Positions 1-11,623 of a DNA stretch of 64,000 bases are shown here, one piece after another. The notes under the pieces were generated by a model that had not been told where the DNA came from, did no database searches, and worked only from the letters and a program-made list of their open reading frames with translations. A program made the position numbers and the translations under genes. Within the stretch, counting starts at the first letter, position 1. The number at the start of each line of letters is the position of its first letter. Origin of the DNA: Dimorphilus gyrociliatus. Its lineage: Eukaryota; Annelida; Polychaeta; Dinophilidae. The stretch spans positions 1,356,916-1,420,915 of the forward strand of contig CAJFCJ010000020.1 in assembly GCA_904063045.1 (NCBI GenBank), written 5' to 3'.

Positions 1-534
1 CTCTCATAACACGAATGGGCCGTTCTTTATGTAATAGAAAAGAAAAGGGAAGATTGTTCTTTAATCAATAAATACAAAAAATAATCAGTTTGCAAAGTCT
101 TTTAACATGGAAATTTTCCCACCAGAAATAATGTTTTTTCTATGCGGATGTTCTCTTCTTTCATACTATTTTTATAATATTATTTAAATCAAACAGAAGG
201 TTATTTTTTTCGATTTTCCCTTCCACTCCCACTCGTATTTAATCGATTGTCTTCATTTGGTACAAATTGAAACATTTCCATTTAAAATTAATGGATTTTA
301 AGATTACCTACACCTTTCCAGTTTCAATTAATATCGGGTAAGAAAGGGAGGTGGCGATAATTGAGAACAGTATTGAACTTGCCAAACGTTATTATGAAAG
401 CAGGCGGTGGATCAATACTAAACAAGTAAATGCAGCGTTGTTTGTAAGATGATCTCGATTAATGTAAATCTACATCTCTGTTATCTATCACATTGAAATT
501 TAAAGGCGAAGACAAGCTTACTCTCAAAGTAGCT
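1..534. other. Upstream non-coding stretch
   Basis: AT-rich sequence before the first gene. I see no exon with convincing coding character here. It presumably holds the promoter and 5' UTR of the SLC5 gene. The 3' end of a gene lying outside the window cannot be excluded. Confidence 0.4.
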
Positions 535-3113
535 ATGGCTCTTAAAACGAAAAATGAGTTTGGAATTGCGGATTATATTGTTTTTTCTTTGGTTTTAATA
601 ATTTCAGCTTCCATTGGAATATTTTATGGATGTTTCGGATCAAAGCAACAGACCACACAAGAATTTTTAATGGCTAATCGGAGAATGTCTATAATTCCAG
701 TTTCGATGTCTTTACTAGCTTCCTTTATGTCAGCTATTACATTATTAGGAACGCCCGCCGAAATTTATGTATTTGGAACAGAATATTGGCTAATATGGAT
801 TGGGTACTTTATAATGATACCCTTAGCTGCTCACGTATTCGTTCCAATATTCTATAAGCTTAAACTAACAAGCGTATTCGAGGTAAAAAAAAAAAGCTAA
901 AGTTATTAAACTTCTTTCTTTTTATCTTAATAATCTCTTATAAAAACTCTTCTTTCTTATTCTTTTTTTGCTTCAGTACTTGGAAATGAGATTCTGTAAA
1001 GGAGTGAGAATATTTGCAGCAGTAGTTTTCATTATACAAATGATTATGTACTTGGCAATTGTTCTTTATGCCCCATCGTTAGCATTAAACGCCGTAACTG
1101 GTATTAACGTTTGGATATCCGTTTTGAGCGTTGGTTGTGTTTGTACGTTCTATACGTCAATAGTAAGTAGAAAGGATGTTAATTATAGTAGGCCTATATT
1201 TAAAGTTAATAACCTCGTGTAGTCGTTCCCTTTCATATAAAAGTTCTTTTTATTGTTTAGGGGGGAATGAAGGCAGTCATGTGGACCGATACATTTCAAG
1301 TGTGTATGATGATGGCTGGTTTGTTTGCAGTTTTAATTCAAGGTTCAATAGATTTTGATGGTTTTTCCAACATATGGAACATTAATAAGAGAGGAGATCG
1401 AGTTGAATTTTTCAAGTACATTTTATAGAATAATTATTATCCTCTTGACAATTTTATTTCATTTCTTTTCTCTGTCACTAGTTTTGATCCAGATCCTTTA
1501 AAACGGCATACAGTTTGGAGTCTAATTTTTGGTGGTGCATTTACTTGGTTAGCAATATATGGTGTGAATCAAGCACAAGTCCAAAGGGCTTTAACAACTC
1601 GTACTCTTCGGGAATCTCAATTGTTAGCATGTTTATATAAGACAGTTGTTATATCATATTTCTGGTTTTTTTTAGCGCACTATGGATCAATTTTCCGGGA
1701 CTAACATTAATTTTGACAATTACTGGACTTTGTGGAATGGTTATTTACGCTCAATATGAAAATTGCGATCCTATTGAATTTCATGATATTCCTCGTGATC
1801 AACTTTTGCCTCTCTACGTTATGGATAATTTAGCTCATATTAAAGGTTTAGCTGGTTTATTCACAGCATGCCTGTTTAGTGGAGCACTTAGGTTTAAAAG
1901 ATTCTTTTTTTACTTTAAACATCGGATATTTATTCTATTTTAAATGCAATGTGTTTGAAATTATAGTACAATTTCATCTGGCTTGAATTCTCTGTCTGCT
2001 GTAACTCTTCGAGATCTTTTTCAATTGATTTGGTTTAAAAATTTGACAGAAAAGAGAGCTACTTTTCTCACAAAGTTATTAGGTAAACTTTCAATAAACT
2101 CCTATACATACTTTATATTTTATATAAAATTATATATAACAACAGCTCTAGGATATGGGATTATTATGATTGCGTTAACATTTGTCGCTTCTCAATTGGG
2201 TGGTGTTCTTCAGGTATAGTGATATAGTATATTAAAAAATATACTAATACACGTAATATATTCAATATATTGCTAGGCTGCACTAGCTTTGTTTGGAATG
2301 ATTGGAGGACCTGTACTTGGTCTATTCATATTAGGTATAATATATCCTTGGTCTAACAAGTGGGTAAGTTGACAATGTAAATATATATATAATACCTAAA
2401 TTAATATATTAATTATAAAAATAATAGGGAGCATATGTAGGATTAGTGGTTGGTTTGATTGCGACAATGTGGCTAGGCGTTGGAGCAAATGTTTATAAAC
2501 CTATTATTGAAACTAAGCCTGTATCTTTATCTGACTGTGAAATAGCTAATAAATCATCAATAAGTACAACACAGAGTGTTATAACTCAAAGTATGACTAC
2601 ACCAAAAGAGTAAGAAACTTTTATAACATCATCAAGAACAGAAACATTTTGACTTATCTATTTAGGTACGAAGGATTAAGTTTCTATGAAATTTCTTATT
2701 TATGGTACAGTGCCTTTGCTGTTATTGTTGTTAATGTTATTGGCTTAGCCGTAAGTTTTATTACAGGTATGTAGTATTTGTCTTCCTAAATTCAACTAAA
2801 TCGACAATTATGAATGATGTATTTTCAATATGTTATGCATACATTTTTTTCAGGTCCCCAATCACCTTCGGAAGTAGATCCAAGGCTAATTTGTCCTATA
2901 TTCGATATATTCTGTTGCTACCTACCTCTAGAATGGAGAGAAAGATTAAAATGCGGAGTAAAAAACGAAAATCTTACAACGGCAGATGATCAGGAAAAAG
3001 ATAAAGAGCTAAATGAAGAGTTTCATAAATTATCTGTTAGTTCTTTAAATTCTAAAATAAGTCGAATAACCCAACAGACAGAAGTGATTTATCGTTATGA
3101 ATCGACAGTCTAA
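535..3113 (+). CDS. SLC5 sodium-coupled monocarboxylate-type transporter
   Basis: Plasma-membrane sodium/solute symporter, closest by eye to the SLC5A8/A12 (SMCT) branch, which moves lactate, pyruvate and short-chain fatty acids with Na+. Eleven exons: 535-882, 977-1162, 1261-1415, 1482-1622, 1676-1891, 1967-2082, 2146-2213, 2277-2363, 2428-2609, 2666-2766, 2854-3113. They sum to 620 codons (619 aa, the usual SMCT length). Family landmarks are [15 protein letters not shown] before a transmembrane helix, [13 protein letters not shown], and the [20 protein letters not shown] segment. About 13 hydrophobic helices are followed by a hydrophilic C-terminal tail. The first in-frame ATG is at 535. 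The frame is open upstream to a TTG at 493, but there is no earlier ATG. All introns are GT-AG and 52-99 bases. Substrate assignment within SLC5 is inference. Confidence 0.88.
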
Positions 3114-3247
3114 GACTTTTCTAAGAGTTGAAAACGAGTGACGCCTTCTTTGTTATTGTATTTACTTTTCAAAAGATTTGTATACAAATAGGAAAATAAC
3201 TTACTAATAAAACTATTCTATTGTTTTTAATTTCCTTTTTCAAGATA

Positions 3248-6200
3248 ATGCAAATATTGAAGTTAATTTTATTGATTTGTTCTTTAATATCTGTTAATGG
3301 ACTATATAGAGATTTACCATTTTTATTAAATTATGACAGAATTAGTAATTCTTTAAAAGTATATAAAAGAAAATTTAATCGATTTAAACGTTTTATTTAT
3401 ACAACTAATAAACCTCAGCCTATACATTTAGAGTTAAAAGTATTTGATAGACGTTTACATATTGTATTGTTTAAGCAGGTGACAGGTATTTTTTCAAGAG
3501 ATGCTCATATTCTTTTAGATGGATTACGAATTATGAATGGTTTTAAAGGAGTTCGTTTCTTAAGTGGATATGTTTTTAATATTAAATACTCGTCTGTAAA
3601 TGGAATTTTTAATGGGGAAAAATTCTTAGGTGATATTAAGTTAAGCAGTGGAAAAAATTTGATTATAGATGACGCCTTATCCTATTTTAATAAATCAATT
3701 CTGGAACAACAGGGATTCCATTCTGTTGTTTATTCAACGGATCAATTGAATTTAACTGGAATACGGTGAGCATTTGAAAACGAAACACCCCCTCTCTTTT
3801 TTCTAAATTAAGTGCTTATTTCCTCAACATTTTAGGCCTATATTAATCGATCAACCAAAAGTAAAGATTAAATAAATTAAATCTTAACTAAAATAAACAA
3901 GCTTTTCACATTTTTTCTACGATTGTCTTCCTTACGAATAAAATTCTCTTTTTGAAAGACTAATGTACTTGACAAAGGATATTTGAGACGCTTTAGACGG
4001 TCTAGAATAAAAATATTGGGGAAAAAACTAGTCAAGATCTGTCAAATGAGATTGACGGTTGATCCATTATTCGTAGAAGACTTTATAAAAAATAGAGGAT
4101 TAGTAAATACACACAAAAGGAGAGCTATTCTCGCTAAGTTATTTCGCTTTCTTTTTAATAGAGATTAGAAGAGGCGGTACAGAAGATTAAAACCGACATA
4201 TTATCTATATATTCCAGATTTTACAACATAATTAAATCGACTAATTTAGGACATAACCTTGAATTTCGAATAAAACATATTAACTTCCTAACTAGAGAGG
4301 CTAATTGCATGGGACCAGAGTCAATGACTTTGTGTAGGAAGAGCTTGGATCCATTTAATACTTTGATCGCTTTTAGCGAAATAAATCATGATGAATTCTG
4401 TCTAGCACATTTATTCACTTCCCGGTCATTCGAAAACGCTTTAGGCATAGCTTTCATAGGAAATCCCAATCATACTACTTCCGGTATCTGCTCTAAAAGG
4501 GCCAACAACATAGGGTTAACAACCAGAGGACCTGTTAGTAAATTCTTACCAATCACTGTCTCAGCGTTTACATTTTCCCATGAAATTGGACATAATATGG
4601 GATGCTGTAAGATCTTTTTAAAATAAAATAAATTCTAATAGAAAAGAGTCTTTTCGAACATGTTATTTAAGGATAGATCACGATGAGAAAGGTAAAGTTC
4701 GAAGTGAGTGTTTAGGTAACGAAGAAGATGGACAATATCTAATGTCTATTAAAGTTGGGGGTGGCACAAAAAAGAATCATGCAATTTATTCTAAATGCTG
4801 TATAGAAAACATGATTAACGTAATAGAACATCGGTTTAAAGAGGCTAGCGATTGTTTTAAAGATAGGGATGAGCCGTTTTGCGGAAATATGATAGTAGAG
4901 AGGAATAATGATGAAGAATGTGACTGTGGCTATGATAACGAATGTGGATTAGACAGTCAGTGTTGTCATCCGAAAAGTTTCCAGTCAACAGAATCGAATA
5001 GAAGCTCATGCAAAAGGAAGTCTGGAGCAATGTGCAGTTTGTCAGAGGGAGTTTGTTGTGAAGTAATAAACTGCAATTTCAAACCAAAAGTAAGTTTAAT
5101 TTGATTATTCATTTATTGTGTGATAGTAAATAACACTTTAAGGGAACTCCTTGTGAAGAGGAAACCGAATGTCGGGAAGAAGCACAATGCAAGTTAGGCT
5201 AATTAGTTTTAAGAGCAATTAATACAAGGTAAAACTTTGGATTCTTTTCCAGCGGAAGAAAAGCGATGTGTCCTTTGGGTAAAGAAAAACCGAGTGGCTT
5301 AGTCTGCGCGTCTCGAACAAAGATTTGTCGATCTGGAGAATGTCTAGACTCAATATGTTCTCTGGTTAATTCGTCCCAATGCGTACCAGACTATATTGAC
5401 AATGACCCAGAATTGTTATGTTTCATTTATTGCAAATTAGGTAATAGATGTTTACCAATGTCCAATCATACCCTTCAATTAATGAATTATAGTAGAGTAA
5501 AGCATAGTAAACTAGAAAATTTCATTAATATACAAGTTGGAGATTACTGTAATGGATCCGCAGGCTATTGTGATTCATTGAGACGTTGTAGACTTCAAAT
5601 ACCTTACGGACCATTGCCGAAAATCGGCAAATTTTTAATAGGAACAGGTCCTAATACATTATACCAATTTACAAGGCAAAAATGGTGGATATTTGGCATA
5701 ATCACTTTTTTACCAGTAGGATTTTTCGCTTTGCTTTTCTATATTTGTGATGTAGATATAGGAAAGATCGATAAAGTTGTGGAGAGCGTAGAAAAAGCGA
5801 TAAATGTCCATTCTCTATCTTCGTTAAGTAAGTGACTCTTTAGAAATTAATGTTGCCTCTTATGTAAGATGAACTATTGGCTTTGATTAGAATCTTCCCA
5901 ATCTTTGCGTAGGAGAAGAGATATTAGAGAGTCAAGCGAAATATATAGTCAATTTATGAGCATGAAACTAGCGTCTTCTTTAGATAGTAGTTTATCTAAA
6001 TGTAGACAGAAACGCCGTATTATAATTTCAAGAGCAAATGAAATAACTAGAGCTTCATCTAAATTATCCAGCACGAAAGCCATTTTAGTGCAAGACCGTA
6101 TGGATAAACTCAAAAAGATCGAAGAGAGGTCAGCAAAGAGAAGGGAAAAGGTTAGACGACTTAAGAGATTGGTCGATTACAAATTTTTTAAAGTTCCATC

Positions 6201-6399
6201 AAGTATTAGTATTACTTCTGGACGTGCAATTGATCAATTACATGTAATCAAGAAACGTTCGAAAGGAAACAATGAAAACCTACGAAATTTCTTGACAGTT
6301 CCTACTACTTTAACCGCTGCAAGTACCGAAGAGCTAGATACATTGATTTGGTCAGTATCTAATGGAGAAGAGTGCATAACCAGGGCAATTTCAAATTAA
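3248..6399 (+). CDS. ADAM10: ADAM10/Kuzbanian-like membrane metalloprotease
   Basis: Type I membrane zinc protease of the ADAM10 (sheddase) group, which cleaves ectodomains such as Notch and its ligands at the cell surface. Eight exons: 3248-3765, 3836-3860, 3959-4102, 4162-4606, 4677-5089, 5143-5192, 5253-5827, 5891-6399, giving 892 aa. In order: signal peptide (residues 1-18), prodomain, a furin-type basic site (RRFRRSR) near the start of exon 3, and a catalytic domain whose zinc motif HEIGHNMGCYHD is assembled across the exon 4/5 junction. Then come a disintegrin/cysteine-rich region with ECDCGYDNEC and LVCASRTKICRSGEC, a transmembrane helix (about WWIFGIITFLPVGFFALLFY), and a long, very basic tail. 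All zinc ligands and the catalytic Glu are present. The tail of roughly 190 residues is longer than in vertebrate ADAM10 and not proline-rich. Family assignment is firm; orthology to ADAM10 rather than ADAM17 rests on the disintegrin/cysteine-rich pattern. Confidence 0.88.
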
Positions 6400-7028
6400 T
6401 TAATAGAAATTAGTCGGAGGTATTTTAAAACTTGATTCGTTCAGTTTCTGCTAATAGCTTTCGTATATATTGATAATTGTAATTGTAAATACAGTATGTT
6501 ATGTATTAAATCCTACCCTTCATTAGATTTAGTGCAATTTCGATTTCTGTGGAGCGATTAAGCGTGTTTTCTAATTCATTTCATTTTAAACATAAAATAT
6601 TATTATAACAAAATTGATAAATTTCTCTTCCTTGGGAGAAAACAGAAAAAAAAATCTTAACATTTAGAAGAGCAACTAAGTCCACCTATCGGCTCTCTCT
6701 TGTAGACCATTCGGAACTATCATTCTCTCTCGTACACTACCATTTTGGATAATTCGCTCCGTATACTTTTTCTATGCAAAGAATATTGGATTGATGAAAC
6801 TTAGAGCTTTTCCTAACTTTTACATATAAAACGTTAGATTAAATTTGCTCTTTGGAATACACCGCCGCCTTTCCGATCATCTGTAATTGAAAAGCGAAAA
6901 TTGAAAGTATATAACCGGTACAAAAGCGTTAGATTTGAAGTTTCTGTCTTGAGAGCGTAGCTGGTGAGTGGATCAATCGGCTCTAGGGAGGAAATGATGA
7001 CCGACTCTTCCTTTATAATTAAGGAACG
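6400..7028. other. Intergenic, 3' of the ADAM10-like gene
   Basis: No supported coding sequence. Probably contains the ADAM10-like 3' UTR and the promoter of whatever starts at 7029. Confidence 0.4.
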
Positions 7029-7121
7029 ATGAAGTCTCGTTTTATACTCTATTCACTTCTCCTACTAACCTTCATCTTTATACTATGCTTACTCTTTTGG
7101 GATTCCGCGATAACAATTGAG
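7029..7121 (+). CDS. Candidate first exon with signal anchor
   Basis: An ATG at 7029 opens a 31-codon stretch (MKSRFILYS, then a run of hydrophobic residues ending LLFWDSAITIE). It looks like a type II signal anchor and is followed by a possible GT donor at 7122. METTL24-type proteins carry an N-terminal membrane anchor, so this may be the first exon of the gene at 8.3-9.7 kb. Two points count against it. The intron would be about 1.2 kb, far longer than its neighbours. The phase also fits better if a weaker donor at 7127 is used. Treat as tentative. Confidence 0.3.
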
Positions 7122-8287
7122 GTTAAGTTTTATTACTCTTCCTTCTACTTCTCCTAAAAAGAGAAGAAAGAAAACAAAATTTTCTACCGATTGCAAAATT
7201 GCGTGACATGCGTTATTTTACGCTAGAAATTTTACTTAACAGATCGGCAATCGGACGTCATACGAACGCGAAGAATCGATAACCTTTAGGAACTTACCAA
7301 CTTATTCTATTTTGCCGAAAACATCCGAGGCAAAGGCTTTCACAATTTTTAACAGGTTTCTCTTTATCTCTTAGATTTCAAACTATAACTTGGTTCAAAA
7401 AACACTATTCTCAATTCTTTTAGCTTTCTTAATCAAATACGAGCAATATGCCCGAAGATTCGACGCTTGAACGATTTAGACATATGTGATGTGAAACCGT
7501 ATAAAATCTCGACTAATGCGATGTCGTTCGGGTAAGTAGACAGAGAATATTCGTGCTTCACATAACAATATTGTGAAATATTAGTAAAAATGCCATATAT
7601 ATACTGTATATACTGTATATATACTGTGAAAAAATTAAAAGAACAGCACTCTGTTCGCATTTGAACGGTTCTACAGACATTTAGGATAAATAGGTCTAGA
7701 CTGTGCCCTATGAAACACCCCAAGGGAAGACGAAATATACTTTCTCGTTTAGTGGTTAGATAAGTGATAGTAGTAAAAAAGGGTGAAGAAAGGGAGACGA
7801 CTACGGATAAGTTAATCTTTTCCATTAGGTTGTGGAAATAATTAAATTTATAAAACGTCGCATAAAAATGACAAGGAAAAATATGTGAAAAAAAAGAAAG
7901 GAGAAGGGTCACGATAAGAGGTTAGAAAGGCTAGCGAAAAGAGAGATGAAGAAAAAATAGGCAAGAGAAGAAAAGCGACAAGAGAAGCGGCATTCGTTAG
8001 CGACGTACTTATAATACATTAGTCATATTAAAAAAAAAGTAATTGAGCTGATTATTATTGGTAGGAGTATGCATTTATTTCGCTCCAGGGGGGCATTTAT
8101 GAGAATTCAGAGCTGTAATATGAAGTAGCCTACTTACCATCAGGGGCTAAAATTCGAGTCTTGCAGATTTTTTTTTGCAGATTGCCTATTTTAGCTTTAG
8201 TCAAGGAAAAAGCCACTTATATTAGTGATTATTCAAAGCCAGGCTCATTCATATTCGCTTTCTCAGCTGTTCTTTTCTCCTTGATAG
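7122..8287. other. Long intron or intergenic region
   Basis: About 1.2 kb without convincing coding sequence. It contains a cluster of three TATACTGTATA-type motifs at 7600-7628. A minus-strand open frame at 7433-7912 is low in complexity and matches nothing I recognise. Confidence 0.4.
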
Positions 8288-8302
8288 CAATCTCACCGTT
8301 AG

Positions 8303-9698
8303 CGTTGGCTTGCGAGACACTTTTTCTCCAAAGACGGAGGACGTGATAAGCATTCGTCTACGATTGAACGACGACTGGAATACGATCCGACGGCGCATTA
8401 GGCAGATTAGATTCAAACAATTACTCATTATAATTCCTGGAAGACTGCTAAAACTAGAGTTTCGTCGTCTATTTCATTTCCTAACGGATATCGAAGGAAC
8501 TGCTTTAAGAAAATGGCAAGTCACCACTTCTAGCGAGGTCGTCGTATTACATTACATTAACAGTTGGTACGCTTTCGAGTTAGTTTCACAATAAAAAAGA
8601 GTATATACTATCTTTATCCTGCCCTAATTAGATAAGCTTGATTTTCCTTTATTCTCAAAATCTTCTCTCTTCTCCCGATTCCTAAATCCCTATAGAACGG
8701 TCTCTTTCTTAGTAATGATTAAACCCCTTCATTCTTTATGTCATTGTAATATACTCAAAAATCATTTCCACTTTTCAGGCACGTCAATCAATTTAAATTA
8801 CTAAGAGCACATCGAAATAAATTCAGATTTACCAATTCATTAGCAAGAGCAGAGAGTAAATTTTACGACTACGTAGAAGAATTGCAGGTGGGCTGTAAGG
8901 ATATTAGACGCCTTGGGGCTAAAGGAGATGGCGGCTATAGTATTTGCTTCGATAGTCCTTTTGAATTAAGGAACTCTAACTGCCTTATTTATTCCTTCGG
9001 GTAGGTAGATTAATTTAATCGATGGATGAGATTATTCCACCAGTTATGCGTAAACATTAATTCTATTAGGATAGGACTCGATTCGACTTTCGATCGGGAA
9101 ATCTCGAAGATCTATAACTGTACGGTTTTAGGTTACGATTATTCGTATGTATAAGACATTTTTATACTAATTCGCTTAGAGACCATGTCTTAACTATTTT
9201 CTATATATACTTAGCCTCCCATCAACCGTGAAGGGAATAAAACTACATCGGATTGCTCTTGGTGATAGTAATTATATAACGACGGACGGAAGGAATGTTC
9301 GAACTTTATGGAAAATTCTCGAATTAAATGGTCACTTAAATAATCATATCGACTTTTTAAAAATAGACATTGAAGGTGATGAATGGGACTCTCTACTTGC
9401 AGCTTTCATTCAAAATGCTTTGAAGAATGTAAAGCAATTAGCTTTAGAAGTTCATACTGATGAGTTAGTTCCGTCTTTCGAAGCGGCTAGTGGACGTACT
9501 TCCGGTAAACCTACATCGCTTGACCGTTACAAAAAGTTCGTTAAAGTAATGGAGGCTTTGGAAAGAGCCCATTTTTTTAAGTGGAGAAGTCAGCCAAATC
9601 CTACTAGTAGTTTCCGATCACAGAAAACTTCGAAAAAGAGGACTTGTTGTTATGATCTCAATTATATTAACTTAAATTTTTTCAATATGCAGACGTGA
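8303..9698 (+). CDS. METTL24-like (FkbM-related) methyltransferase
   Basis: Likely SAM-dependent methyltransferase of the METTL24/FkbM-like family, whose biochemical substrate is unknown. Exons: one ending at 8578 (start uncertain; acceptors possible at 8267, 8288 or 8303), then 8779-9000, 9070-9144 and 9215-9698. The last four junctions keep frame. Recognisable landmarks are RLGAKGDGGYSICFD, NCLIYSFGIGLDSTFD (SAM-binding region), HRIALGD, LKIDIEGDEWDSL (the conserved acidic I-E-G-D/E motif of FkbM-type enzymes), LALEVHTDE, and a C-terminal KRTCCYDLNYINLNF that mirrors the usual family ending. The N-terminal ~90 residues are not conserved and the start codon is not established; the exon at 7029 is a candidate. 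Family confidence is good, gene boundaries are moderate. Confidence 0.72.
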
Positions 9699-9750
9699 TA
9701 AAGCCATAGATTTTTTGCTATATTTGTTATTTTGGAACTGGTTAAATTTT

Positions 9751-11480
9751 TTATAATCCTAAATAAGCGATTAGGTAGAAAACACCATAAATTAAGGCGA
9801 AAACAAGCAATAGAATCCAAATTGCACTGATTGTACCTGAAATAGAATTATACAATATCATATAAAATTAACAAGATATGAATAGTATAATAACAGTAAA
9901 TTCACTTACGCCTAGGAGTCACTTGGTGACACATAATTTTATGATCTGCAGAAACGGTGAGTAGGGTAAAATCATCATTATTGGTAATTCTTTTAGTAGT
10001 ATCAGAACTGGACAAAAATTCCACATCCGTTACAAATATACCGTGGCATTCTTTGATGTTATACAATAGCTAAAGGAATTATTAAAAAAATTAATTAAAT
10101 GATATATTAATAAAAAAAATATTAATAAACCTGTAAACTAAAGGCAATATATATGGAGACACTTCCGGGTATAGTTCCTATTCCTATATATGATCCATCT
10201 TCACTAATACAAAAGGCAGATATGAGTTCATTATTTGTCTCCGTACATTTTAGGGGTTGGTTTTTCCCTAGATCCCACTTAGTCAAAAAGCAGTTTGCTG
10301 GCTTTTTAGTTCGTCTCAAAGGTACATGGGAAGTGAACAAATGATGCTGGTTTGGCTTATCAATAACAGATGCAAATCTATCAAGGGATTTTATGATAAT
10401 TTGAACTTTTTAAATAATTAACACTACATATTGAAGATACTTTTATTCAAGCAGCCATATGTGATTTTAAGACTTACCTACAATGCTTGAAAAGATACAT
10501 AGTATTATCTTTTCCTGAAACTTCTAAATCAGCAATTTTAGAGCCATTTTCCGTCCTCCACAAGTAGCATTTTCCATCTTTTGACACTGTTGCTATCTAA
10601 TGAATAAATAATATTTTGTTGCGACTTTGTAACTTATGGATTGTTAAATTTTACTTGATGGCCAGATTTATGCACCGAAATGTCTTCTATTTCTTTAGAA
10701 TGGGCTTTAACCTCGTAAAGCATTTCAATTTTGCTTGAGTTCTATTTTATTTTATTAAATTATTTATATTTCGTTGAATATTATTTTATAGAAAAATGCT
10801 AACTTTCCATACTCTAAGATAACCATCTGCTCCGCCAGTTAGAATAAGTGAATTGTCTGAATTGAAGCAGACACACTTTTGAAAGGGATCATCTCCATGC
10901 ATATCAGTTTTAAAGGAATGTGTCTTTTTTACATCAAAGGTTATTTTTTTAGAAGCCTCTTTATACGATTTAGATGTTGTTAAATTGCTCTTTCTTTGAC
11001 GTAAATTGCCAGCTAATGAAAAAAAACAATAGATTTTAAAAATAGCGTCTGATCGTAATTGTTCCTTACTATTTTCTCCATTTTTTGGGGCTACAATTTT
11101 AAGCTTGAGTTCATACAGTAAACAATTTTCATCTAATCCTAAAGCACAAATGAAATTTTTATTGTCAACACAAACAGCCGAATTCATCACCGCTCCGTCA
11201 AGTGGTTCTTTATGTATACTTTGAGCATCCAATTTACCCGATTCATTTTTTATTTCAAATATTTCCTGCCAACAAGTCAGTATACACATGTATAGCAGAC
11301 GACAAAATACAAGATATCATCAAATATTTCGAAAGGCATTAGAATTAAATAACTTACAAATGCATTAGGTACTCCAGTTTTCGCGTGTCCTCCTCCACCG
11401 GCTACCATAAAATATCGTTCATGAAATCTTTTCACGGAATAAATCGGAAAATTTGTCTCCGAAAGACACAGCGACGCCAT
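9751..11480 (-). CDS. PREB: PREB/SEC12-like SAR1 exchange factor
   Basis: ER-membrane guanine-nucleotide exchange factor for SAR1 that starts COPII vesicle budding. Eight exons read on the minus strand: 11358-11480, 11070-11265, 10804-11012, 10655-10741, 10478-10596, 10131-10377, 9910-10069, 9751-9836, giving 408 aa (human about 417). The N-terminal loop GGGGHAKTGVPNAF matches the Sec12 potassium-binding loop that contacts SAR1. WD40 blades follow, including LTGGADGYLRVWK, and SVSIYIAFSLQ. The last exon encodes a C-terminal hydrophobic tail anchor (about 20 residues ending AYLGL). Its start lies 143 bases from the divergent PRMT7 start, so the two probably share a promoter region. Confidence 0.9.
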
Positions 11481-11623
11481 ATTTGTTATTTGTCGGAAGC
11501 TTTTCAACAAAAATATATCGAAATATTTCTCTGATTTTACTTTAAACTTTATAATAAAATAATTTTTTTTAAAATTTATTCACATGCAATAACTTAAAGA
11601 TTTTTGAGTGAAATTGAGTACAA

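Noticed and set aside
7433-7912. Minus-strand open frame of 159 codons
   Set aside because: Low-complexity, AT-driven composition (runs of Phe, Ile, Tyr), overlaps the TATACTGTATA cluster and matches no family I know.
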